From positions 1,612,001 through 1,676,000 of the forward strand of contig NZ_CP102290.1 of the NCBI RefSeq assembly GCF_025151995.1: a DNA stretch of 64,000 bases, written 5' to 3'. This DNA comes from Ruminococcus gauvreauii (GTDB lineage: Bacteria > Bacillota > Clostridia > Lachnospirales > Lachnospiraceae). This document shows positions 17,966-25,747 of the stretch, in pieces (positions within the stretch are counted from its first letter, which is position 1; every line of letters begins with the position of its first letter). The position numbers were made by a program, and so were the translations under genes. The notes under the pieces are model-generated. The model worked only from the letters and a program-made list of their open reading frames with translations. It searched no databases and had not been told where the DNA came from.

Positions 17966-19024
17966 TTATTCCACACTCTTTTCATATTTTTTCAGCGAAC
18001 ACTGAATCAAAAGCTCGCACAGCTCAGGGAAGCCAATCCCAGCTGCTTTTGCTTCCTGAGGCAGCAGGCTGGTCGGAGTCATTCCCGGGAGGGTATTCGC
18101 CTCCAGGCAGAAGATATTCCCCTCCCCATCCATCAGGAAGTCCAGTCTCGAATAACCCTCATTCATCAGCAGGCGGCTTCCCTCCTCTGCGTAGGCCTGC
18201 ATCCGCCTTGTCTGTTCTTCCGTCAGTTGGGCCGGACATGTCTCCACCGCCGCCCCCGCAGAATACTTGTTTTTATAATCATAAAATCCCTCGACCGGTG
18301 CTATCTCAATGACCGGATACGCCTTGCCTTCTACCACGCCAACAGAAAATTCCCTTCCGCAGATATAATCCTCAACCACAATTTCGTCTTCATAGGCAAA
18401 TGCGCTGGCAACTGCATCTTCATAAGCAGTCTGGTCATGTACGATAAAGACCCCGACACTGGATCCTCCGCAGCATGGTTTCACCACAACCGGGAACTCC
18501 ATATCATAATCTGCAAGCAGCGTACTGCACTCTCCTTTTTTCAGCACGATTCCGCCGGGTACCGGTACTCCGCCATCCTGTAAAATCGTTTTGGAGAGGC
18601 CTTTATCCATGGAAAGTGCACTGCCCAGACACCCGGTTCCTGTATAGCGTATATTAAACAGGTCAAACGCCCCCTGTACCTTTCCGTTTTCCCCGTTTTC
18701 CCCGTGAAGCGCCAGAAAAACAATATCTGCCTCGCGGCACAGCTTCAGGACATTGGGACCGAAGAAATCTCTTTTTTCTTTTTTCAGATCTTCGATCCGG
18801 CCGTTATAAGATTTGATATATGCGATATCTGCTTCCAGATCATAGTCTGCCGGAAATGCGTCCTCAGATTCTTCCGGCTCTCTCCCGATAAATACATCCA
18901 GCAGCACTGCTCGATGGCCTCTTTCCCGCAATGCTTTGCAGACCATGGTTCCCGAAACTATGGATACGTCCCGTTCGGTGCTGATTCCTCCTGCCAATAC
19001 AACTACTTTCATCATATCTTCCAA
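17966..19024 (-). CDS. ddl: D-alanine--D-alanine ligase
   Basis: An ATP-grasp ligase that joins two D-alanines for peptidoglycan precursors. Recognisable blocks are VVVLAGGISTERDVSIVSG, FLALHGENGENG, GSALSMDKGLSK, VVKPCCGGSSVGV and FCLEANTLPGMTPTSLLPQEAKAAG. Start: a TTG at 19024 has an ideally spaced AAGGAG (six bases), while the ATG codons three and four codons later would be 15-18 bases from it, so I keep the TTG (352 residues). It is the first gene of ddl-murF. Confidence 0.95.
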   Translation of the reverse strand: MEDMMKVVVLAGGISTERDVSIVSGTMVCKALRERGHRAVLLDVFIGREPEESEDAFPADYDLEADIAYIKSYNGRIEDLKKEKRDFFGPNVLKLCREADIVFLALHGENGENGKVQGAFDLFNIRYTGTGCLGSALSMDKGLSKTILQDGGVPVPGGIVLKKGECSTLLADYDMEFPVVVKPCCGGSSVGVFIVHDQTAYEDAVASAFAYEDEIVVEDYICGREFSVGVVEGKAYPVIEIAPVEGFYDYKNKYSAGAAVETCPAQLTEEQTRRMQAYAEEGSRLLMNEGYSRLDFLMDGEGNIFCLEANTLPGMTPTSLLPQEAKAAGIGFPELCELLIQCSLKKYEKSVE

Positions 19025-19059
19025 ACCAAGCTCCTTTATGTATAAGAATATGTCTTTCT

Positions 19060-20451
19060 TTAATATACGATAACAGGCGTCCCTATTTCCACCGCATTAA
19101 ATATTTTTTCTGCATTTTCATACGGCGTATTAACGCACCCGTGTGATCCGCCTGTCAGATAAATGTCTCCGCCGTATTCACTGCGCCATCTGTCGGCATC
19201 ATGAATCCCGACATTTCCGTTGAACGGAAGCCAGAAAGTAACCGGCGACGCATACCCCTCACCTTTCAGGATCGCATCCTGTTTCTTGGCGTCAATCGCC
19301 CAGACACAGCCCGCGGGAGTATCATATCCCTTGGATACATTTCCTGTCACGACCGGTGTATCGACGATCAGGGAACCGTCTTTGAAACACCACATTCTCT
19401 GTTCCTGTATGCTGATCTCGACATAAGTGCCGCCGATATCATTCTCTTCACGGCTCTTAGCGGTATACAGATACACGGGCTCACGGCTCTCCACGACGCC
19501 GTCGTTGATCGCCTGCACCAGCGCATCCGACGTAGCCGTCTTGTTGATGCACCATCCATAATCTCCGCCTGCCTTCAGCGTGATGGTGGAACCGTCATGC
19601 TTCGTAAACTGATGTGAGAGTCCGAATGTATCATATTTCATTGCGAGTTCTTTTACATACGCCGCAACCTGATCCGTGTCCAGAGAATACGTTCCATCAT
19701 CTCCCCTCACCAGCCAGCCTTTGATCAGCGTGCGGTCCACAACTTCCGTCCGCGACCCAAAGGTATATGTAATGGAGGCAGCCGTCATTTTATTCAGGCT
19801 GTCCACTTCTCTATTCAGGGCTTCATTATCGCTGTAAATCGTCGGATCGATATAGCAGCCGAGTTCTTCCAGCGAGATCGTTGTTTTTCCGGCTTTAATG
19901 GCATCGATGATCGCCTGTTTCACCTTATCACGGTCAAGCTCGTTTCCCATCACCTCCGGAACGATTTCATATCCCGTCTCATTCTCCTGCATGTATGCAT
20001 TCTTCGGTTTTTCAATGTTCTCTTCCTGAAAGCAACTCATGTCGTCCATCACGGAGTCTACCAGCGCCTCGTCAAACGTCGTGTTCGCAGCCATCTCATA
20101 CGATTTGCTGCTGGAGAAGGAAAGCGGCCATTTATACTGTTCCTGCTCGTCCATCAGTTCATCTACGCGGTTGTCGTCCACATAACTCAGTTTTACCTGC
20201 GGTGCCATAATCGTCTCGGTCTTGCCTCCGCGCTCTTCTATTTTCAAAGTGTACTCGTTGATCTTTTCAATAATACTTTCCTTGACTTCATCAACCGTTT
20301 TGTTGCTGCAGTCAATTCCGTTGATCGTTGACCCTTCAAAAAAGTGACTCGAATAATAAAAAGCGATTCCCAGATAGCCAATCAGCATGATCGCTATATA
20401 TCCGATTAAAACGCCCAGAATGATTTTCCTGGCTCTCTTTTTATTTTTCAT
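19060..20451 (-). CDS. L,D-transpeptidase (YkuD family) with N-terminal membrane anchor
   Basis: Makes or remodels 3-3 peptidoglycan cross-links outside the membrane. The 463-residue protein has a basic N-terminus, one membrane helix (about 10-33), a region related to the VanW/peptidoglycan-binding-like modules with FEGSTINGIDCSNKTVDEV (a two-copy pattern seen in Clostridia Ldt), and the C-terminal YkuD domain. The catalytic motif is HDADRWRSEYGGDIYLTGGSHGCVNTP, with the nucleophile Cys in SHGCVN. The ATG at 20451 has AAGGG upstream. It has its own promoter and a palindrome in the leader. Confidence 0.9.
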   Translation of the reverse strand: MKNKKRARKIILGVLIGYIAIMLIGYLGIAFYYSSHFFEGSTINGIDCSNKTVDEVKESIIEKINEYTLKIEERGGKTETIMAPQVKLSYVDDNRVDELMDEQEQYKWPLSFSSSKSYEMAANTTFDEALVDSVMDDMSCFQEENIEKPKNAYMQENETGYEIVPEVMGNELDRDKVKQAIIDAIKAGKTTISLEELGCYIDPTIYSDNEALNREVDSLNKMTAASITYTFGSRTEVVDRTLIKGWLVRGDDGTYSLDTDQVAAYVKELAMKYDTFGLSHQFTKHDGSTITLKAGGDYGWCINKTATSDALVQAINDGVVESREPVYLYTAKSREENDIGGTYVEISIQEQRMWCFKDGSLIVDTPVVTGNVSKGYDTPAGCVWAIDAKKQDAILKGEGYASPVTFWLPFNGNVGIHDADRWRSEYGGDIYLTGGSHGCVNTPYENAEKIFNAVEIGTPVIVY

Positions 20452-20490
20452 CTGATTTCCCTTACTTCCCTGTTTTTTTGCGCTTGTCAG

Positions 20491-20505
20491 GTGACAAACT
20501 GTCAC
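20491..20505. promoter_or_regulatory. Operator-like palindrome in the L,D-transpeptidase leader
   Basis: GTGACA-AAC-TGTCAC, a perfect 6-3-6 inverted repeat, lies between the -10 box and the start codon, where a bound repressor would block elongation. No regulator is identified. Confidence 0.45.
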
Positions 20506-20517
20506 AATTTCCCTATC

Positions 20518-20546
20518 ATTGTAACACCGAATTCATTGATGGTAAA
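20518..20546 (-). promoter_or_regulatory. Promoter of the L,D-transpeptidase gene
   Basis: Minus strand TTTACC (20546-20541), 17-base spacer, TACAAT (20523-20518). It lies about 70 bases before the start codon. Confidence 0.55.
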
Positions 20547-20556
20547 GGGTTAAAAA

Positions 20557-20586
20557 AAGGAGTTTTTGAATTCACAAAAACTCCTT
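20557..20586 (-). terminator. Terminator of the aminotransferase gene
   Basis: A perfect 11-bp stem AAGGAGTTTTT / AAAAACTCCTT (minus orientation) with an 8-base loop and a run of seven T downstream. Confidence 0.88.
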
Positions 20587-20614
20587 ACTTTTTAAATCAT
20601 TATGATTCTCTGTG

Positions 20615-21907
20615 CTATTTTTCACTCAGGATTTTATCAATGCTCACAAGTTTTACACTCAGTACAAAGATATCTGCAGCAACAGAAAGTTCCTCCGGAG
20701 TCGGGAAAGACGGTGCGATCCGGATGTTGCTGTCTTTCGGATCATTGCGGTATGGATAGGTAGCGCCTGCGCCTGTCATCACGAGACCGGCCTCTTTTGC
20801 TTTTGCCACGATCGCCTTTGCACATCCTTCCAGCGCATCGAATGAGATAAAGTATCCGCCTTTCGGCCTGATCCATGAACCGATCTGAAGCCCGGAAAGC
20901 TCACGCTCCAGGACCTCGATCACCGCCTCAAACTTCGGACGCATGATCGCTGCATGTTTCTTCATATGCTGACGCATTCCGTCAATATCTTTGAAGAATC
21001 TGACGTGACGCAGCTGATTTAATTTATCATGTCCGATCGTCTGATAGAACATGTAATTTTTTGCCTCCTCCAGATTCGCCTCGGATGCAGCGAGTGCCGC
21101 GATACCGGAACCCGGAAAACTTACTTTTGATGTGGAAATGAATTTGTATACCATATCCGGATTTCCGGCCTTTTCACATTCTGTCAGAAGTTCCAGGATC
21201 ACATCCTGATTTTCCGGCTCATCATACAGATGATGGATGGAGTATGCATTATCCCAGAAAATTCTGAAGTCTTTTGCTGCCGGTTTCAGATTCGCAAATC
21301 TCTTCACAGTCTCATCGGAGAAGGAGATCCCCATCGGGTTCTGGTATTTCGGTACACACCAGATACCTTTGACGGATTCGTCCTCGGCTACCAGCTTTTC
21401 CACAATATCCATATCCGGTCCGGTCGGCAGCATCGGAACATTTACCATTTCAATTCCGAAGTATTCTGTCACTGCGAAATGTCTGTCATATCCCGGTACC
21501 GGACACAGGAATTTAACCTTATCCAGTTTTGCCCACGGCGTGCATCCCATCACACCTTTTGTCATGGAACGGGCAACCGTATCAAACATGATACTGAGGC
21601 TGGAGTTACCGTAAATCAGAATGTTTTTTTCCGGCACTTCAGACATATCCGCCAGCAGTTTCCTTGCCTCCGGAATCCCTTCCAGTACGCCGTAATTACG
21701 GCAGTCAACGCCTGCTTCGCAGACCATATCAGAATCGCTCGTCAGAACGTCCATCATGCCGTTGCTGATATCAAGCTGTGCCTTCGCCGGTTTTCCTCTG
21801 GACATGTCCAGCTTCAGGCCTTTTCCCTTCACGTCCTCATATTTTCGTTCCAGTTCCTGTTTTAATGTGAGCAGTTCCTCCCTGCTCATCTGGTTATATG
21901 CTTTCAT
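20615..21907 (-). CDS. PLP-dependent aminotransferase, aspartate-aminotransferase-like (Aminotran_MocR family)
   Basis: A fold-type I aminotransferase of 430 residues. The family (Pfam Aminotran_MocR, not a regulator) includes structurally characterised aspartate aminotransferases of Clostridia and Actinobacteria. Visible features are KLDMSRGKPAKAQLD near the N-terminus, YGNSSLSIMFD (phosphate-binding), IWCVPKYQNPMG, the pyridoxal-binding DNAYSIHHLYD and the Schiff-base Lys in STSKVSFPGSG. The ATG at 21907 follows GAGGAGG by five bases; an earlier in-frame Met has no site. It has a consensus promoter and its own terminator, so it is a single-gene unit. Confidence 0.9.
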   Translation of the reverse strand: MKAYNQMSREELLTLKQELERKYEDVKGKGLKLDMSRGKPAKAQLDISNGMMDVLTSDSDMVCEAGVDCRNYGVLEGIPEARKLLADMSEVPEKNILIYGNSSLSIMFDTVARSMTKGVMGCTPWAKLDKVKFLCPVPGYDRHFAVTEYFGIEMVNVPMLPTGPDMDIVEKLVAEDESVKGIWCVPKYQNPMGISFSDETVKRFANLKPAAKDFRIFWDNAYSIHHLYDEPENQDVILELLTECEKAGNPDMVYKFISTSKVSFPGSGIAALAASEANLEEAKNYMFYQTIGHDKLNQLRHVRFFKDIDGMRQHMKKHAAIMRPKFEAVIEVLERELSGLQIGSWIRPKGGYFISFDALEGCAKAIVAKAKEAGLVMTGAGATYPYRNDPKDSNIRIAPSFPTPEELSVAADIFVLSVKLVSIDKILSEK

Positions 21908-21952
21908 ACGCGCCTCCTCGCTTATCCTTTGCTCTTTCATTCATTAAGTGTT

Positions 21953-21981
21953 ATTTTATGAGGCAATTGACGTAATGTCAA
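21953..21981 (-). promoter_or_regulatory. Strong promoter of the aminotransferase gene
   Basis: Minus strand perfect TTGACA (21981-21976), 17-base spacer, TAAAAT (21958-21953). The 310-base gap to the next gene otherwise holds only the divergent promoter at 22156-22184. Confidence 0.8.
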
Positions 21982-22155
21982 GCACATCCTTCATTTTTAT
22001 TAAAAACGTCTTAAATATCTCCGCTTTTCGCCAGTCATTATGCAATTTATTTCCCTGTTCCCTTCATTTCCGCTGGATTTCCTTCTCAATTCAGGCCTGT
22101 ATGCAGGGTAATCCTGCAATCTTCTTTTAAAGGGAATTCAATAAACAGGATCTTA

Positions 22156-22184
22156 ATGACAATTTTTCTTTCTTCTGCTATAAT
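22156..22184 (+). promoter_or_regulatory. Promoter of the methyltransferase gene
   Basis: ATGACA (22156-22161), 17-base spacer, TATAAT (22179-22184) preceded by TGC, that is an extended -10. Confidence 0.8.
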
Positions 22185-22217
22185 CGAACCATACGAAAAA
22201 GAAGGGATGGTCAAACT

Positions 22218-23075
22218 ATGTGGATTGCTGACGGCTGGAAAGACTATGAGGTGCTTGATACCTCAGACGGAGAAAAACTGGAGCGCTGGGGAAAGTATAT
22301 CCTTGTGCGGCCTGATCCCCAGGTGATCTGGGATACGCCGAAAAACAACCCCGGCTGGAAGAAAAAAAACGGACATTATCACCGCAGCAAAAAGGGCGGC
22401 GGTGAATGGGAATTTTTCCATCTGCCAAAGCAGTGGACGATTCAATATAAGGATCTGACATTCAACCTGAAACCATTCAGCTTTAAACATACCGGCCTTT
22501 TTCCGGAACAGGCCACAAACTGGGACTGGTTCAGTGATAAGATCAAAAATGCCGGACGGCCGGTCAAGGTCCTGAACCTGTTCGCCTATACCGGCGGAGC
22601 CACACTTGCCGCTGCCGCTGCGGGAGCAAGCGTCACACATGTCGATGCATCCAAGGGGATGGTCAGCTGGGCGAAGGAAAATGCTGTTTCATCAGGTCTC
22701 GGAGAAGCTCCTATCCGTTGGATCGTCGATGACTGTGTTAAATTTGTAGAACGCGAAATCCGGCGCGGAAATCATTACGATGCCATCATCATGGATCCCC
22801 CCTCCTACGGTCGTGGTCCAAAGGGCGAGATCTGGAAGATCGAGGAGGCAATTCACCCGCTGATCAAGCTGTGCGCACGCCTTTTAAGCGACAGACCGTT
22901 GTTTTTCCTGGTGAATTCTTATACTACGGGACTGGCCCCTGCCGTGCTTACTTATATGATCGCTACGGAATTGAAACGATTCGGCGGCACCGTTGACTCA
23001 CAGGAAGTAGGGCTGCCGGTAACCGACAGCGGACTGGTACTGCCGTGCGGAGCGTCCGGACGGTGGGAACGGTAG
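22218..23075 (+). CDS. Class I SAM-dependent methyltransferase, RlmI/Methyltrans_SAM-like
   Basis: A 285-residue cytoplasmic methyltransferase whose relatives methylate 23S rRNA or are unassigned. The SAM-binding core is VLNLFAYTGGATLAAAAAGASVTHVDASKGMVSWAKEN, with a catalytic-type IIMDPPSYGRGPKGE (DPPSYG) block that is typical of the RlmI/RlmK group. It lacks the N-terminal PUA domain of RlmI. The start at 22218 is preceded by AGGGATGG at a longer than usual distance. It has its own promoter and ends at a bidirectional terminator. Confidence 0.85.
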   Translation: MWIADGWKDYEVLDTSDGEKLERWGKYILVRPDPQVIWDTPKNNPGWKKKNGHYHRSKKGGGEWEFFHLPKQWTIQYKDLTFNLKPFSFKHTGLFPEQATNWDWFSDKIKNAGRPVKVLNLFAYTGGATLAAAAAGASVTHVDASKGMVSWAKENAVSSGLGEAPIRWIVDDCVKFVEREIRRGNHYDAIIMDPPSYGRGPKGEIWKIEEAIHPLIKLCARLLSDRPLFFLVNSYTTGLAPAVLTYMIATELKRFGGTVDSQEVGLPVTDSGLVLPCGASGRWER

Positions 23076-23113
23076 ATAGTCCAGTTATCTTTATCACAGG
23101 AAATAAACATTTT

Positions 23114-23162
23114 AAAACCGCTGCAAAACAGCAATATATTCTGACTGTTTTACAGCGGTTTT
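23114..23162. terminator. Bidirectional terminator
   Basis: Arms AAAACCGCTG-AAAACAG and CTGTTTT-CAGCGGTTTT (18 bases each with one mismatch) lie between two convergent genes and give a T-rich tail on either strand. Confidence 0.88.
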
Positions 23163-23187
23163 ATCATTTCTTATTTACACGCTCTAC

Positions 23188-25149
23188 CTAATTGTAATAA
23201 TAGATAAACTCATCTACTTTGTTTCCGGACTTCGTTACAGCAAGACTAATGCTCCCATATCCCTTCTCATAATTGATACTTTTTAATCTCGCATTCATAT
23301 CAAACGTATAATTTTGTTTCCATCCGGCATTTATGAGTTTTGTGTTCGCCTGACTGTAGCTTTCACCCAGATATACTCCGTAAAGTGTAACATTAATCCT
23401 TCCTCGATTCGACAACATATTAATGCAATTATACCCTTTGTCTACAGAAAAATATATATGCCCATCATCGATTCCATAATAATCGGGATTATAATAATAT
23501 CCTCCCATTGAGGTCGAATTTTTTTCTATATTTCCCAATGCATTTGCAAGCTTATCCGGATGCTGAAAAAGATATCCCTTCAATTCGATTGTTTGTTTCT
23601 TTTTTCCATCTTGTCCGAAATAATAGGTTTGCCCGCTAACCTCCTGCCAGCCCGTCAGCATGCGCCCATATACTCCATCCCCGCCAGAAGTCTTAAAATA
23701 ATACGTTCCGTCAGAAAGCTTCTTCAATCCTGTCATGGCTGCACCTTTGACACCATAATTTCCGCCCTGCACAAAATAAAACCGGTAGTTTCCAATTTTC
23801 TGCCAGCCGGTTGCCATACGCCCTCTCTGGCCTGTCATCCCCGTTCTTATAAAGTAGTAGCGCTTATTTCCGATCTTCTGCCAGCCCATGCACATCTGTC
23901 CCAGAACACCTTTCGCGCCTGTTTTCTGGAAATAAAACACTTGCCCGCCGATCATCCTCCATCCAGTATACAGCTTGCCAATATTTCCATCAGAATTTCC
24001 GGCTTGAAAATAATATACTTTGTTGTTTATTTCCTGCCAGCCGGTATACAACTGACCTTTGGTTCCTGCACCACCCGTCGTCTGGAAATAGCAGGTGTTT
24101 TCCCCCAGCGTACGCCAGCCGGTGTACAACTGACCCTTATCCCCAACATTGCCGCCGACCTGGAAATAGTATCGGTTACCATTCATTGCCCGCCAGCCCG
24201 TATACATTTTACCACGTTCTCCGGCGCTTCCACCCATCTGGAAGTAATACGCCTTTCCGCCAATGTTCTGCCATCCGGTACAAAGTCTGCCAATATTTCC
24301 AGACGTGTTATCCCGCTGAAAATAATATACTCTGCTGTTCATCACCCGCCAGCCCGTGTACATCTGGCCTTTTGCTCCCGTATTTCCGCCCATCTGGAAA
24401 TAATAGGTATTACCCCCAAGTGTGCGCCAGCCCGTATACAGTTTACCGCGCTCGCCGAGTCCTTCTCCCATCTGGAAATAATACCTTTTGCCGCCAATAT
24501 CCTGCCACCCCGTCAGCATACGGCCTTTGTTTTTACCGGCTTCGCCTGCTTTTTGAAAATAATATGTTTTTCCGCGGATCGTCTGCCAGCCAGTCAGCAG
24601 CATTCCCTTTGTCTTATCATTTCCGGTTTCTTTAAAATAAAAAGTCTTTCCGTCGATTTCCTGGAAACCCAGAACCCTTTTACCATTTTTTATATAATAA
24701 TCATAACTTTCAACAATTCCAACACCTGGTTTCCATACCCTGGATCCCTGCCAATGACCGGAACTCTCGGTAGAAGGCGCATCAGCGGATGCAGCATTTG
24801 CTCGATCCTCCTCTGCCGCCCTGGGCAAAATCTCTTCCACAGCCTCCGGTACTTCCACATCTTCAGGCTCATCCATCGGCTGTTCCTCCGGTTCAGACTG
24901 ATCGTTTTTCGGAATTTCCTCTTCTTCTGCATCCTCTTCCGGTTCCGTCACCTGATCCTCCTCCGGCACTTCCGGTATCTCCGTCTGCTCATCTTCAGGA
25001 GTCGTTTCCCCTTCCTGTTCTTTCGGATCTTCCATCAGCGGTATATATTCCACAGGTTCCGCAGCCAAAACACTTACGACACTTCCAAAAACCAGCATTC
25101 CACTTAAAATACCCGCCAAACAGCGTTTCCATAAACTTTTTCTCTTCAT
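23188..25149 (-). CDS. Secreted cell-wall-binding repeat protein
   Basis: A 653-residue surface protein. Residues 1-30 are a signal peptide (LWKRCLAGILSGMLVFGSVVSVLAAE). Residues about 35-125 are a Glu/Pro-rich acidic spacer. Residues about 155-530 contain 14 consecutive units of about 26 residues with the pattern GWx-xIGGx-YYFQxGG-xGxxGxMYT, related to the choline/glucan-binding (CW_binding_1) repeats but longer than the usual 20 residues. The final 110 residues, starting after a KGYLFQHPDKLANALGN stretch, form a separate domain with no known match to me. The repeats suggest binding to wall teichoic acid or polysaccharide; no catalytic domain is visible. It sits next to the polysaccharide operon, which may make its ligand (inference). 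Confidence 0.85.
   Translation of the reverse strand: MKRKSLWKRCLAGILSGMLVFGSVVSVLAAEPVEYIPLMEDPKEQEGETTPEDEQTEIPEVPEEDQVTEPEEDAEEEEIPKNDQSEPEEQPMDEPEDVEVPEAVEEILPRAAEEDRANAASADAPSTESSGHWQGSRVWKPGVGIVESYDYYIKNGKRVLGFQEIDGKTFYFKETGNDKTKGMLLTGWQTIRGKTYYFQKAGEAGKNKGRMLTGWQDIGGKRYYFQMGEGLGERGKLYTGWRTLGGNTYYFQMGGNTGAKGQMYTGWRVMNSRVYYFQRDNTSGNIGRLCTGWQNIGGKAYYFQMGGSAGERGKMYTGWRAMNGNRYYFQVGGNVGDKGQLYTGWRTLGENTCYFQTTGGAGTKGQLYTGWQEINNKVYYFQAGNSDGNIGKLYTGWRMIGGQVFYFQKTGAKGVLGQMCMGWQKIGNKRYYFIRTGMTGQRGRMATGWQKIGNYRFYFVQGGNYGVKGAAMTGLKKLSDGTYYFKTSGGDGVYGRMLTGWQEVSGQTYYFGQDGKKKQTIELKGYLFQHPDKLANALGNIEKNSTSMGGYYYNPDYYGIDDGHIYFSVDKGYNCINMLSNRGRINVTLYGVYLGESYSQANTKLINAGWKQNYTFDMNARLKSINYEKGYGSISLAVTKSGNKVDEFIYYYN
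23565..24690 (-). repeat. Array of 14 coding repeats of about 78 bp
   Basis: The cell-wall-binding gene carries 14 in-frame units of about 26 codons. Inner units 3-9 are closest to each other, while the first and last units are diverged, which suggests expansion from the centre. Confidence 0.8.
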
Positions 25150-25198
25150 ACGTATTTTCCCCCACTCTCCCTGATAAAATAGTAAACTAACTACTCAA

Positions 25199-25702
25199 CT
25201 ACTTTTTATAAGCCGCCACGATCTCCGCAATATACATCACATGATAATCCTTATCCGGATACCACTTCTCATCGATCCAGGCTTCCTTGAAAAGCTCCGG
25301 TTTGATGCTGTCTTCATACAGCTTTTTGCACACCAACACCAGACTGCTCTCCGCAAATGCCGGCTGCCCTTCCACTGTCTCCACATGGAAACCGACCGTC
25401 TTTATCTTATCCTCATCCCGCCCGGATACGCTGCCGATATGACCCATCTCTTTCTTATACCCGCCTCCGAAGAATGACAGTGTAAACATCTCACCGGCAT
25501 CTATGAATTCCTTCGTGTACCGCTGCGGACGAATGTAGATTGTGGCCACACTTTTGCCCCAGAGCACTCCGACTCCGCCCCAGGATGCCGTCATGGTGTT
25601 GACCACCCCTTCTTTCTGGGCAGTCACGAGCATCCACTCGTCTCCGATCATCTGAAATGGATTCTTTGTGATATCCTTTACCTCTGTTTTTTGAAATGTC
25701 AT
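25199..25702 (-). CDS. Flavin reductase family protein (FMN-binding split barrel)
   Basis: A 167-residue cytoplasmic flavoprotein of the flavin-reductase-like split-barrel fold. It has the N-terminal MIGDEWMLVTA and NTMTASWGGVGVLWGKSVATIYIRPQRYTKEFIDAGEMFTLSFFG blocks typical of the group. Members bind FMN and either reduce free flavin or have unknown redox partners. It has a good AAAGGGG before the ATG and follows the GT-C gene by 45 bases. Whether it belongs to the polysaccharide operon is unclear. Confidence 0.85.
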   Translation of the reverse strand: MTFQKTEVKDITKNPFQMIGDEWMLVTAQKEGVVNTMTASWGGVGVLWGKSVATIYIRPQRYTKEFIDAGEMFTLSFFGGGYKKEMGHIGSVSGRDEDKIKTVGFHVETVEGQPAFAESSLVLVCKKLYEDSIKPELFKEAWIDEKWYPDKDYHVMYIAEIVAAYKK

Positions 25703-25747
25703 AATAATTCCCCTTTCTTATAATAATAATTAAATATTACTCCCAGC

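Noticed and set aside
23565..24690. Possible CRISPR or satellite repeats
   Set aside because: The 78-bp units are in-frame codons of a clear wall-binding protein.
23560..25107. A 515-residue open frame on the plus strand
   Set aside because: It is the antisense image of the cell-wall-binding repeat gene, with no ribosome site and composition that simply mirrors the repeats.
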